A stretch of 64,000 nucleotides of DNA, taken from assembly GCA_003246575.1 (NCBI GenBank), contig QJZZ01000002.1:61911-125910 (forward strand), in the 5' to 3' direction. Below, piece by piece: positions 34,620 through 42,053 of this stretch (its first letter is position 1; the number at the start of each line of letters is the position of its first letter). The position numbers and the translations under genes are program-made. Origin of the DNA: Candidatus Saccharimonadota bacterium (GTDB lineage Bacteria; Patescibacteriota; Saccharimonadia; Saccharimonadales; Saccharimonadaceae). The notes beneath the pieces are model-generated. The model made no database searches. It was given only the letters and a program-made list of their open reading frames with translations, and was not told where the DNA came from.

Positions 34620-37600
34620 TGGCGCGATTCACTCCATCAACAAGCATTGCAGACTTTGATGCAGTGCGCCTGGCTGTGGCAAGCGCTGATGACATCCTGA
34701 AATGGAGTCACGGTGAAGTCACCAAGCCAGAAACCATCAACTACCGTACTCAAAAGCCGGAACGTGATGGTCTATTCTGCGAACGAATCTTCGGTCCAGT
34801 CAAAGATATCAACCCACACGACTCAAAACTCAAGGGCGTTCGCTCTCGTGAAGCAGCTGTCGACAAAAACGGTGAACTTGTCACTAAGTCTATCGTCCGT
34901 CGTGAGCGCATGGGTCACATTAGCCTCGCTGCTCCAGTTGCACACATCTGGTTCATGCGCGGTACGCCAAGCGCGATGAGCTTGATCCTCGGCATCACCG
35001 TCCGCAACCTCGAACGCATCGCCTACTTTGCAACCTACGCCATCCTCGACGTTCAGGCTGAGACTCGCGACCAAATGCTCGCTGACCTCGAAGCTGAAAC
35101 TGAGGCTGGTCGCGTTGCTATCAAGATCCGCTACGAGCGCGAAGCTGGTGCTGAAGGCGCCGACGTCAAGCAACTTGCTGCTGAGCAGACCAAGGAACTT
35201 GAAGAACTCGAAAGCTCATACGTCGTCAAGAAAGCCCAGCTCGAAAGCCTCGTCAAGGGTGCATTGCTCAACGAAACTGACTACCGCAACCTCCCCGAGG
35301 AATACCAAGACCTCGTTGAAGTTGGTATGGGTGGTGTTGCTCTCAAGCGCATGCTTGATGAGATCGACCTCGAAACCCTGATTGCTCAGCTCTCAGAAGA
35401 GATCGAAGGTGCCAAGGGTCAGCGCGAAAAGAAGCTTCTCAAGCGCCTCAAGGTGCTCGAGGGTATGCTCGCCGCCGGCATCACGCCAAGCAGCCTTACA
35501 TTGACTGTCCTGCCCGTGATTCCACCAGACCTACGTCCAATGGTGCAACTTACTGGTGGCCGTTTCGCAACCAGCGACCTCAACGACCTCTACCGTCGTG
35601 TCATCAACCGTAACAACCGTCTCAAGAAGCTTATCGAGCTCAACGCCCCTGAAGTCATCCAGCGCAACGAAATGCGTATGCTCCAGGAAGCTGTTGACAG
35701 CCTGATCGACAACTCAGCTGCTCGCGGTGGTCGTGCTGTCAACGCAACGGGTGGCCGTCGTCGCCTCAAGAGCATCTCCGACATGCTCAAGGGTAAGCAG
35801 GGTCGTTTCCGACAGAACCTTCTCGGTAAGCGTGTCGACTACTCTGGCCGTTCGGTTATCGTTGTTGGTCCAAAGCTCAAGATTCACCAGTGTGGTCTGC
35901 CGAAGCAAATGGCGCTTGAACTCTTCAAGCCATTTATCATCAGCTGGTTGATCCGCGGCGAATATGCGCACAACATCCGTTCAGCAACTCGCCTCATCGA
36001 GGCTGGTGATGCGGTTGTTTGGGACGCACTTGACGCCGTTATCGAAGGTAAGTACGTGCTCCTCAACCGTGCACCAAGTCTTCACCGTTTGTCTATCCAG
36101 GCATTCCAGCCAAAGCTTGTTGAAGGTAAGGCCATCCAACTGCACCCACTCGTCGCTAACGGTTTCAACGCCGACTACGACGGTGACCAGATGGCTGTTC
36201 ACTTGCCGCTCTCAGACGACGCACAGCGTGAAGCTCGTGAGTTGATGAGTGCAACAAACAACCTCTTGAAGCCAGCCGACGGTGCGCCAGTGCTCAACAT
36301 CGGTCAGGATGTCGTTCTCGGTAACTACTACTTGACCTACGAAAAGCCAGGCGTCTTTGACCAGAAGATGAAGGTATTCGCAACCAGTTACGATGCTGAG
36401 CTTGCATACGACCTCGGTAAATTGCAGCTTCAGACACCTATTCGTGTTCGCACCAAGGGTGAAGTTCGCACAACGACACTCGGTCGTGTCTTCTTCAACG
36501 AAATCCTTCCTGAAGGTTATCCATACGACAACAGTGTTCAGACCAAGAAACAGCTCAAGAAGGTCCTCGGACGTATCTTTGACCGCTATGGTGCTGAGAC
36601 GACTGCACAGACTGCTGACCGCATGAAGGGTCTCGCATTCCGCTTTGCAACTGTCGCCGCCGTATCTACCGGTAAGGATGATTACCCACACTTCGAAGAA
36701 GTTTCAGAATTCGTGGCAGAAGGTGACGCCAAAGCTGCGCTCATCTCAGAACAGTTCGACGAAGGTCTTATCACCGAAGACGAACGCTACAACCTGACGG
36801 TCGCCAACTGGCGTGCAGTCGACAACAAGATCACTGAGTTCCTTCAGAACCAGCTGGCACACATGGACACCAGCATCTCTGTCATGGTCAACTCTGGTGC
36901 TCGTGGTGATATCTCGAACGTTAAGCTTGCGAGCGCAATGATCGGTATCCAGGTCGACGCAACCAACCGTGAGATCGAGCTCCCAGTTCGCTCAAGCTTC
37001 ATCCAGGGTCTCTCAAGCCTTGAAGCCTTCGTGGCCACTCGTGGTTCACGTAAGGGTCTGATTGACACCGCCCTCAAGACAGCCGACTCAGGATACCTGA
37101 CTCGCCGTCTCGTCGACGTGTCACAGGATGTCTTCACGGTTGCCGACAACCCAGACGAAGTTGAAGATCAGGGCTTTGCTATCTACCGCAGCGAATCTGA
37201 GCAGACAATGATCAGCTTCGGTAACCGTCTCTACGGACGCTACACTGCCCAGGCAGTCGGCAGCTACATCGGCAAGGACGAGCTCATCACCCGTGAGATC
37301 GCTGAGGCTATTGAAGCTGACGCTGATATCACAGAAGTGAAGATCCAATCTGTTCTGTCGGCAAACAGCCTCCGTGGTATTCCGCAGAAGAGTTACGGTA
37401 TCGACATGGCAACCAACCAGCTCGTCGACGTTGCTCAGCCAGTCGGTGTCATCGCTGCTCAGTCAGTCGGCGAGCCTGGTACGCAGCTGACACTTCGTAC
37501 CTTCCACAACTCCGGTGTGGCTGGTAGTGACATTACGCAGGGTCTGCCTCGTGTTGAAGAGCTCTTCGAAGCCCGCACACCAAAGGGTCAGGCGTACATT

Positions 37601-38485
37601 ACTGAAGTTCGCGGTATGGTTGATATCTGGGAAGACGGTAACAACTACGTTGTTCAGGTTACTCCAGACTCAGGCACGGTCGAGCGTATTCCACTCGAAG
37701 GCCGTAAGTCGATCATCAAGAATGGCTCGAGCGTCAAGACTGGCGACATCATCGCTGAACTTGATGGCAAGAAGCCACTCATCGCACCATTTGATGGTGT
37801 TGTCGAGACAGCTGAAGAGACGATTGTTATCGCTGGCGAAGCTGGCGCTCCTGCGAAATACACCATCCCTGGTGCCGCACAACTTGTTGTTCGCGCCGGT
37901 GAAGTTGTCGAAGCAGGTGACCAGTTGACTGTAGGTTCACTCAACCTCCACGACCTCATGCGTCTCAAGGGTACAGAAGCCACACAGCGCTACATCATCA
38001 ACGACGTGCTCCGCATCTACGCCGCACAGGGTCAAGACGTTGCTGACAAGCACCTCGAGATCATCGTGCGCCAGATGTTCAGCCGCGTACAGATTGAAGA
38101 CTCAGGTGACTCGAGCTTTGTTACTGGCGACATCGTCAGCAAGGCTGCAGTTATCGAAGAAAACAGCCGACTTGTCGCTGACGGCCAAGAGCCAGCTCAG
38201 TACAAGCAGCTTCTCCTCGGTATCACCAAGGTCTCCATCTGGAGCGACAGCTGGCTCTCAGCTGCATCCTTCCAGGACACCACTCGTGTGCTCATCAACG
38301 CTGCAACAAGCGGCCGCGCTGACCAACTGATGGGCCTAAAGGAAAACGTCATCATCGGACGCAAGATCCCTGTCGGTACCGGTGCTGAAGGCTACGACGA
38401 AGAGACCGGTCAGGTTTCAGAAATCGAGCTCGAAGACGCCGATGTCGCCGAGGCAATCGCCGAAGACATTGAGCTCAACGCCTAG
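34619..38485 (+). CDS. rpoC: DNA-directed RNA polymerase subunit beta', lacking both zinc sites
   Basis: 1288 residues. Catalytic loop NADYDGD (517-523) keeps the three Asp but has Tyr where most bacteria have Phe. The trigger-loop/bridge region GVIAAQSVGEPGTQLTLRTFH is intact. The N-terminal zinc ribbon is gone: between GPVKD and VRRERMGHI the spacing equals that of Escherichia coli, but the four Cys are Pro66, Asp68, Val81 and Asn84. The second site is lost as well: Asn844, Ala915, Pro922 and Ser925 replace the Cys. Only two Cys are seen in the conserved core (GLFCERIF; HQCGLPKQM). ATG overlaps the rpoB stop by one base. Confidence 0.96.
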   Translation: MARFTPSTSIADFDAVRLAVASADDILKWSHGEVTKPETINYRTQKPERDGLFCERIFGPVKDINPHDSKLKGVRSREAAVDKNGELVTKSIVRRERMGHISLAAPVAHIWFMRGTPSAMSLILGITVRNLERIAYFATYAILDVQAETRDQMLADLEAETEAGRVAIKIRYEREAGAEGADVKQLAAEQTKELEELESSYVVKKAQLESLVKGALLNETDYRNLPEEYQDLVEVGMGGVALKRMLDEIDLETLIAQLSEEIEGAKGQREKKLLKRLKVLEGMLAAGITPSSLTLTVLPVIPPDLRPMVQLTGGRFATSDLNDLYRRVINRNNRLKKLIELNAPEVIQRNEMRMLQEAVDSLIDNSAARGGRAVNATGGRRRLKSISDMLKGKQGRFRQNLLGKRVDYSGRSVIVVGPKLKIHQCGLPKQMALELFKPFIISWLIRGEYAHNIRSATRLIEAGDAVVWDALDAVIEGKYVLLNRAPSLHRLSIQAFQPKLVEGKAIQLHPLVANGFNADYDGDQMAVHLPLSDDAQREARELMSATNNLLKPADGAPVLNIGQDVVLGNYYLTYEKPGVFDQKMKVFATSYDAELAYDLGKLQLQTPIRVRTKGEVRTTTLGRVFFNEILPEGYPYDNSVQTKKQLKKVLGRIFDRYGAETTAQTADRMKGLAFRFATVAAVSTGKDDYPHFEEVSEFVAEGDAKAALISEQFDEGLITEDERYNLTVANWRAVDNKITEFLQNQLAHMDTSISVMVNSGARGDISNVKLASAMIGIQVDATNREIELPVRSSFIQGLSSLEAFVATRGSRKGLIDTALKTADSGYLTRRLVDVSQDVFTVADNPDEVEDQGFAIYRSESEQTMISFGNRLYGRYTAQAVGSYIGKDELITREIAEAIEADADITEVKIQSVLSANSLRGIPQKSYGIDMATNQLVDVAQPVGVIAAQSVGEPGTQLTLRTFHNSGVAGSDITQGLPRVEELFEARTPKGQAYITEVRGMVDIWEDGNNYVVQVTPDSGTVERIPLEGRKSIIKNGSSVKTGDIIAELDGKKPLIAPFDGVVETAEETIVIAGEAGAPAKYTIPGAAQLVVRAGEVVEAGDQLTVGSLNLHDLMRLKGTEATQRYIINDVLRIYAAQGQDVADKHLEIIVRQMFSRVQIEDSGDSSFVTGDIVSKAAVIEENSRLVADGQEPAQYKQLLLGITKVSIWSDSWLSAASFQDTTRVLINAATSGRADQLMGLKENVIIGRKIPVGTGAEGYDEETGQVSEIELEDADVAEAIAEDIELNA

Positions 38486-38500
38486 AGCTCTCTGTGACAC

Positions 38501-38531
38501 AAAAACACCCTCCACGTGTGAGGGTGTTTTT
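38501..38531 (+). terminator. rpoBC terminator
   Basis: AAAAACACCCTC (38501-38512) pairs with GAGGGTGTTTTT (38520-38531) around seven bases. Confidence 0.92.
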
Positions 38532-38596
38532 AGTTGGATCAATGCCTGCTTACGTGGGGCCCATTGAGCAATGTCGGGTCGGGTATATTGGTGGAT

Positions 38597-39190
38597 CTAC
38601 AAGCTACGATACTTATGCTCCATGAGTCCGACGGCAGCGACAATTACGAGAATAGCTCCTGCGCCGTTCAGCGTGATAGGGTTGAATAGGTACGACGCAG
38701 ACACATTGAGAATAGCTATATCCGAGAGAAGAAAACTCACGATGGTTTTCGAGTAGGCTGATATCGTGAACAGCAATAGAGCTGCTGGTAGAAAAATAAC
38801 GTAGACGAAGGGGGATGTATCTAGCGACCGCGCAGGTTGGCTCTGAGTATGTTGCTGCCGCATGTCGCCAGCCCCGTACTCGGCGGGTGGAGTTTTTACA
38901 GATGTGACAGGAATAAGATACATGATACCTGATACGAGTAGCATCATAACGCCAAACGGCGGCAAGCTGAGAGAGATATAGAGCAGCAACCAAGAGAACG
39001 CGCCGCCAATGGAATCTGCGGTTAAATAAAATACGGCCATCGTAAACATCGCCGCTAAGACTATGCATCCACCAACATTTAGCAGGAGAAAACGCGCACC
39101 AGGCAGTACCCGTGCCAGGTTGAACGTGCTTCTTGCGACTACCTGCCCGTTTGTATTCTTATATGTATGGGGTTGTTCTGAGCTGCTCAT
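38597..39190 (-). CDS. Four-helix membrane protein of unknown function
   Basis: 197 residues from the ATG at 39190. Hydrophobic segments: LLLNVGGCIVLAAMFTMAVF, WLLLYISLSLPPFGVMMLLV, a segment around VIFLPAALLLFTISAYS, and AGAILVIVAAVGL; hydrophilic N-terminus (SSSEQPHTYKNTNGQ) and a polar loop near the middle. Not recognised. TATACT (39203 to 39198) lies 7 bases before the ATG and there is no Shine-Dalgarno, so the gene is leaderless. Divergent from rpsL. Confidence 0.72.
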   Translation of the reverse strand: MSSSEQPHTYKNTNGQVVARSTFNLARVLPGARFLLLNVGGCIVLAAMFTMAVFYLTADSIGGAFSWLLLYISLSLPPFGVMMLLVSGIMYLIPVTSVKTPPAEYGAGDMRQQHTQSQPARSLDTSPFVYVIFLPAALLLFTISAYSKTIVSFLLSDIAILNVSASYLFNPITLNGAGAILVIVAAVGLMEHKYRSL

Positions 39191-39209
39191 GTCTAGAAGT
39201 ATACCACCC

Positions 39210-39238
39210 TTTACATCAATCATGATTATTGGTACAAT
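39210..39238 (+). promoter_or_regulatory. rpsL promoter
   Basis: TTTACA (39210-39215), 17 bases, TACAAT (39233-39238). The leader of about 125 bases contains TTTTGCGG...CCGCAAAA, an eight-pair hairpin, before the rpsL start. Confidence 0.7.
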
Positions 39239-39370
39239 ACTACTCGAGTTTCCATCTGTTTTTTGCGGGCAAGAGTGTACAAGAACCGCAAAACGAACAG
39301 GTAATCGGTCTAACGGATTGCTGCCGGACGGCCAAATACCAACGAAGAATTGTAATAAGGATAATTTTTC

Positions 39371-39784
39371 ATGCCAACTATCAACCAATTGGTTCGAAAG
39401 CCTCGTCAGACGGCTACCAAGAAGTCGAAGTCACCAGCTCTTGGCCGTATTCACAACGCGCTCAAGACTCGTTACTACGAACAAGATGCACCACTCAAGC
39501 GTGGTGTTTGTGTCAAGGTTACTACCAAGACTCCAAAGAAGCCTAACTCAGCCCTCCGTAAGGTTGCACGTGTTCGTTTGACCAACGGTCACGAAGTTTG
39601 GGCATACATCGGTGGCGAAGGTCACAACCTCCAAGAGCACGCAGTTGTGCTCGTACGTGGCGGTCGTGTTCCTGACCTTCCAGGTGTCCGTTACCACATC
39701 GTTCGTGGTGCGCTCGACCTCCAGGGTGTTTCGAAGCGTCAGCAGGGCCGTTCAAAGTACGGTACCAAGAAAGAGAGTAAGTAG
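39371..39784 (+). CDS. rpsL: Ribosomal protein S12
   Basis: 137 residues. [11 protein letters not shown] at the start, [21 protein letters not shown] (decoding-centre loop; the Lys whose mutation gives streptomycin resistance is present) and the C-terminal KYGTKK. AAGGA precedes the ATG. First gene of an rpsL-rpsG pair that has been separated from fusA and tuf. Confidence 0.97.
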   Translation: MPTINQLVRKPRQTATKKSKSPALGRIHNALKTRYYEQDAPLKRGVCVKVTTKTPKKPNSALRKVARVRLTNGHEVWAYIGGEGHNLQEHAVVLVRGGRVPDLPGVRYHIVRGALDLQGVSKRQQGRSKYGTKKESK

Positions 39785-39786
39785 TC

Positions 39787-40266
39787 ATGCCACGTAAAGT
39801 TACCAAGAAACTGCAACGTACTGTCAAGCCAGACCGCAAGTATCAGTCACCACTCGTACAGCGTTTGATCAACAAGTCTATGCTCGACGGCAAGAAGCTT
39901 GTTGCTGAACGTGCTGTCTACGGCGCACTCGAGCAAGCTGCAAAGACTCTCAAGTCTGAGGATCCACTCGAAGTCTTCGAAAAAGCACTGGCAAACGTCA
40001 GCCCAAGCTTCGAAGTCAAAAGCCGACGTGTCGGTGGTGCGAACTACCAGATTCCATTCCCGATTCAGGGTCACCGTCAGCACCACTATGCCTACATGTG
40101 GCTCGTGCAGGCTGCCCGCTCAAAGAGCGGTATGCCATACCAGAAGCGTCTTGCAACTGAGATTGTTGATGCCTACAACCAAACAGGCATCGCATTCAAG
40201 AAGAAGGAAGACACGCACAAGATGGCAGAAGCCAACCGCGCATTCGCGCACTTCGCTCGCGGCTAA
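39787..40266 (+). CDS. rpsG: Ribosomal protein S7
   Basis: 159 residues, two bases after rpsL. RRVGGANYQIPFPI and AEANRAFAHFARG are typical. S7 nucleates the 30S head. The pair ends in a terminator, so fusA is transcribed separately. Confidence 0.97.
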   Translation: MPRKVTKKLQRTVKPDRKYQSPLVQRLINKSMLDGKKLVAERAVYGALEQAAKTLKSEDPLEVFEKALANVSPSFEVKSRRVGGANYQIPFPIQGHRQHHYAYMWLVQAARSKSGMPYQKRLATEIVDAYNQTGIAFKKKEDTHKMAEANRAFAHFARG

Positions 40267-40284
40267 TCTCAGCCCGGCACTGCA

Positions 40285-40315
40285 AAAAAACCGCCCGATT
40301 CTGGGCGGTTTTTTA
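40285..40315 (+). terminator. rpsLG terminator
   Basis: AAAAAACCGCCC (40285-40296) pairs with GGGCGGTTTTTT (40303-40314). The -35 of the next gene (TTGACA, 40316-40321) begins right after it. Confidence 0.93.
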
Positions 40316-40345
40316 TTGACAGACGCAAAACATATGCGGTATAAC
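40316..40345 (+). promoter_or_regulatory. Promoter of the unknown gene at 40354
   Basis: TTGACA (40316-40321), 18 bases, TATAAC (40340-40345). The ATG follows 8 bases later without a Shine-Dalgarno. Confidence 0.7.
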
Positions 40346-40353
40346 AAAGACAA

Positions 40354-41205
40354 ATGGGAGCAAAAACAAACAATATTCTCGTTCTACCACCAATTGACGT
40401 ATTGGGCAGGGCTGAAGAAGCCAGCCCAGAAGTCCTACACGCACGCATGCGCCGCAACGAGGCCCGCCGAAAACCGGCGGGTCTTTTTAATTCTGCGTGG
40501 TCATATACCGAATACGCACTCGGCCGACAACTTCCTCTCACCGATACAGAACGTGAATGGCACCTCGATGTGGCACAGACACTCGCAGGCACCGTCATCA
40601 ACCATCCCGCAACTACGCAGGACACGCGTCTTGGGGCAATGGTGTTATCGACTTTTTTGCCACTTTTCGAGAAGCGCTGTTTTGACCGAGAGGTGACGGG
40701 GCAGGATGCGCATGATGTATATGTAAGTCTCGCTGCTGCGATGGATTTCCTCAGACCATTATCTATCGATGAGCCACCACAGTGGCGAATGACAGAAACG
40801 GCAGTTTTAGCCCTCGCTGCGAGGACGGGCCAAGCTGAGTTTTTGTTGTACCCGAGCTCACCTCGAGAGGAAGCGTCGTCTCATCAGCGATTGAATCACG
40901 ACAGCTACTTTCTGGCAGGAGGCAGTCGCAAGCTACCTACGCAGCAAAAGCTTGCGCCTACAGCAAAAGTCTACGACGAGTCTGTCACGATGGTAGTCTT
41001 AGCGCCTATTCTAGAACGTGCGCTATACAAACAATTTGAGAAACGTGAATACACCAACTCAGAGATGCTCAACTACTTGATTGGTGCTATCATTGCTGAA
41101 GCATCGGGCGAAGAACTGTACGAATCGGAGGTGAACCTTCTCAATCATCTGACCGAAGCAGCTGTCAGTCATTATTACCAGGCGTTGAGCCAGAACGTAG
41201 CGTAG
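40354..41205 (+). CDS. Unknown protein inside the str region, with an intragenic terminator
   Basis: 283 residues, not recognised; mostly helical, no signal or membrane segment. Visible stretches: LGRAEEASPEVLHARMRRNE, SYFLAGGSRKLPTQQKLA and APILERALYKQFEKREYT. Probably leaderless (-10 box 8 bases before the ATG). Codons about 36-45 form a canonical intrinsic terminator (40461-40488), so full-length transcripts need a ribosome or factor to suppress it. First of three co-directional unknown genes (with 41256 and 42054) between rpsG and fusA, each with its own start signals. Confidence 0.7.
   Translation: MGAKTNNILVLPPIDVLGRAEEASPEVLHARMRRNEARRKPAGLFNSAWSYTEYALGRQLPLTDTEREWHLDVAQTLAGTVINHPATTQDTRLGAMVLSTFLPLFEKRCFDREVTGQDAHDVYVSLAAAMDFLRPLSIDEPPQWRMTETAVLALAARTGQAEFLLYPSSPREEASSHQRLNHDSYFLAGGSRKLPTQQKLAPTAKVYDESVTMVVLAPILERALYKQFEKREYTNSEMLNYLIGAIIAEASGEELYESEVNLLNHLTEAAVSHYYQALSQNVA
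40461..40488 (+). terminator. Intrinsic terminator within a coding region
   Basis: GGCCCGCCG (40461-40469) pairs with CGGCGGGTC (40475-40483) over AAAAC, nine pairs with one G-T, followed by five T. It lies about 110 bases after the predicted transcript start. Another hairpin, GGGC.GGCT/AGCC.GCCC, lies just upstream (about 40405-40433). Confidence 0.6.
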
Positions 41206-41214
41206 ATGCGCTTA

Positions 41215-41238
41215 TGTTTGTGCACTAGCGCACAAACA
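41215..41238. repeat. Perfect inverted repeat at the promoter of the gene at 41256
   Basis: TGTTTGTGC (41215-41223), six bases, GCACAAACA (41230-41238). It covers the -35 area of the promoter whose -10 is TACTAT (41244-41249). With no T-run it is more likely an operator than a terminator. Confidence 0.5.
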
Positions 41239-41255
41239 TGGTTTACTATCTGGAT

Positions 41256-41948
41256 ATGGCCGAAAAAGACATGTATATTCCAACTCAGAGCGATTTTGAT
41301 AGTGCCACCGGGCAGATTCTAGAAGACATCGCAGCGTCACGCATTGGCGCAAAAAGCTATTTTGACAGAGTTGCCAGGCTTCAATTCCCCGGGCGCAACC
41401 ATCCTGTTGCCCAGATAGCAAATCTATTGACACCTCGCGATCGCACAACTGGCGACGCATTTGAACACGGAAGTCACATACGCGAAACCGCTCTCTTGGG
41501 ATTTGCAGTAGGTGCACTCTATATCGCAAAAGTATACCCAGGGCGAATATCCGCCTCTCGCGCGGTCCGCAAGCTCTCTGATGGTATTAATTTGCAGGGG
41601 GTGGAACAGGAAGAGTCCATGCGCCCAGGAGACATTGAACTGGATACCGACTTTGCGGTCAGTAACGAAATTATTGATATTGGCTTGTACCGTATCGGCT
41701 CATCGACGGGCGAGAAGACGCAAGAAACAATCGAACAATGGTCCGAAGAGGTTACGCCAATCATTGCGGCGCAGCGGTATCTCGGTGCCACCGCAGGTGC
41801 ACTTGTCGACGCTGCGCACATGTTACAGATGGATGCTGCCAAAAAAGCGTACGACCAAGATATACTACGCATGACCACCGAGCTCACGGGCGTGCATGAT
41901 ACCGACTGGGATGCGGGCTTAGCTGCGCTGCTAAGCCCAGAGGAATGA
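41256..41948 (+). CDS. Unknown helical protein inside the str region
   Basis: 230 residues from the ATG at 41256, 6 bases after TACTAT and without a Shine-Dalgarno (leaderless). Not recognised. Mostly helical, acidic, without signal peptide or membrane segment that I trust (ETALLGFAVGALYIAKVY is mildly hydrophobic). The longer reading from 41238 would begin inside the operator-like repeat. Second of the three unknown genes between rpsG and fusA. Confidence 0.68.
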   Translation: MAEKDMYIPTQSDFDSATGQILEDIAASRIGAKSYFDRVARLQFPGRNHPVAQIANLLTPRDRTTGDAFEHGSHIRETALLGFAVGALYIAKVYPGRISASRAVRKLSDGINLQGVEQEESMRPGDIELDTDFAVSNEIIDIGLYRIGSSTGEKTQETIEQWSEEVTPIIAAQRYLGATAGALVDAAHMLQMDAAKKAYDQDILRMTTELTGVHDTDWDAGLAALLSPEE

Positions 41949-42053
41949 CCATATCCTCGGTTGCCGAATACACTCGACAGAAACCAGCCGGACGTACGGC
42001 CTATGCGCTTATGATTGCAACAGATGCGCGTATCTGATTAGATGATATAACCT

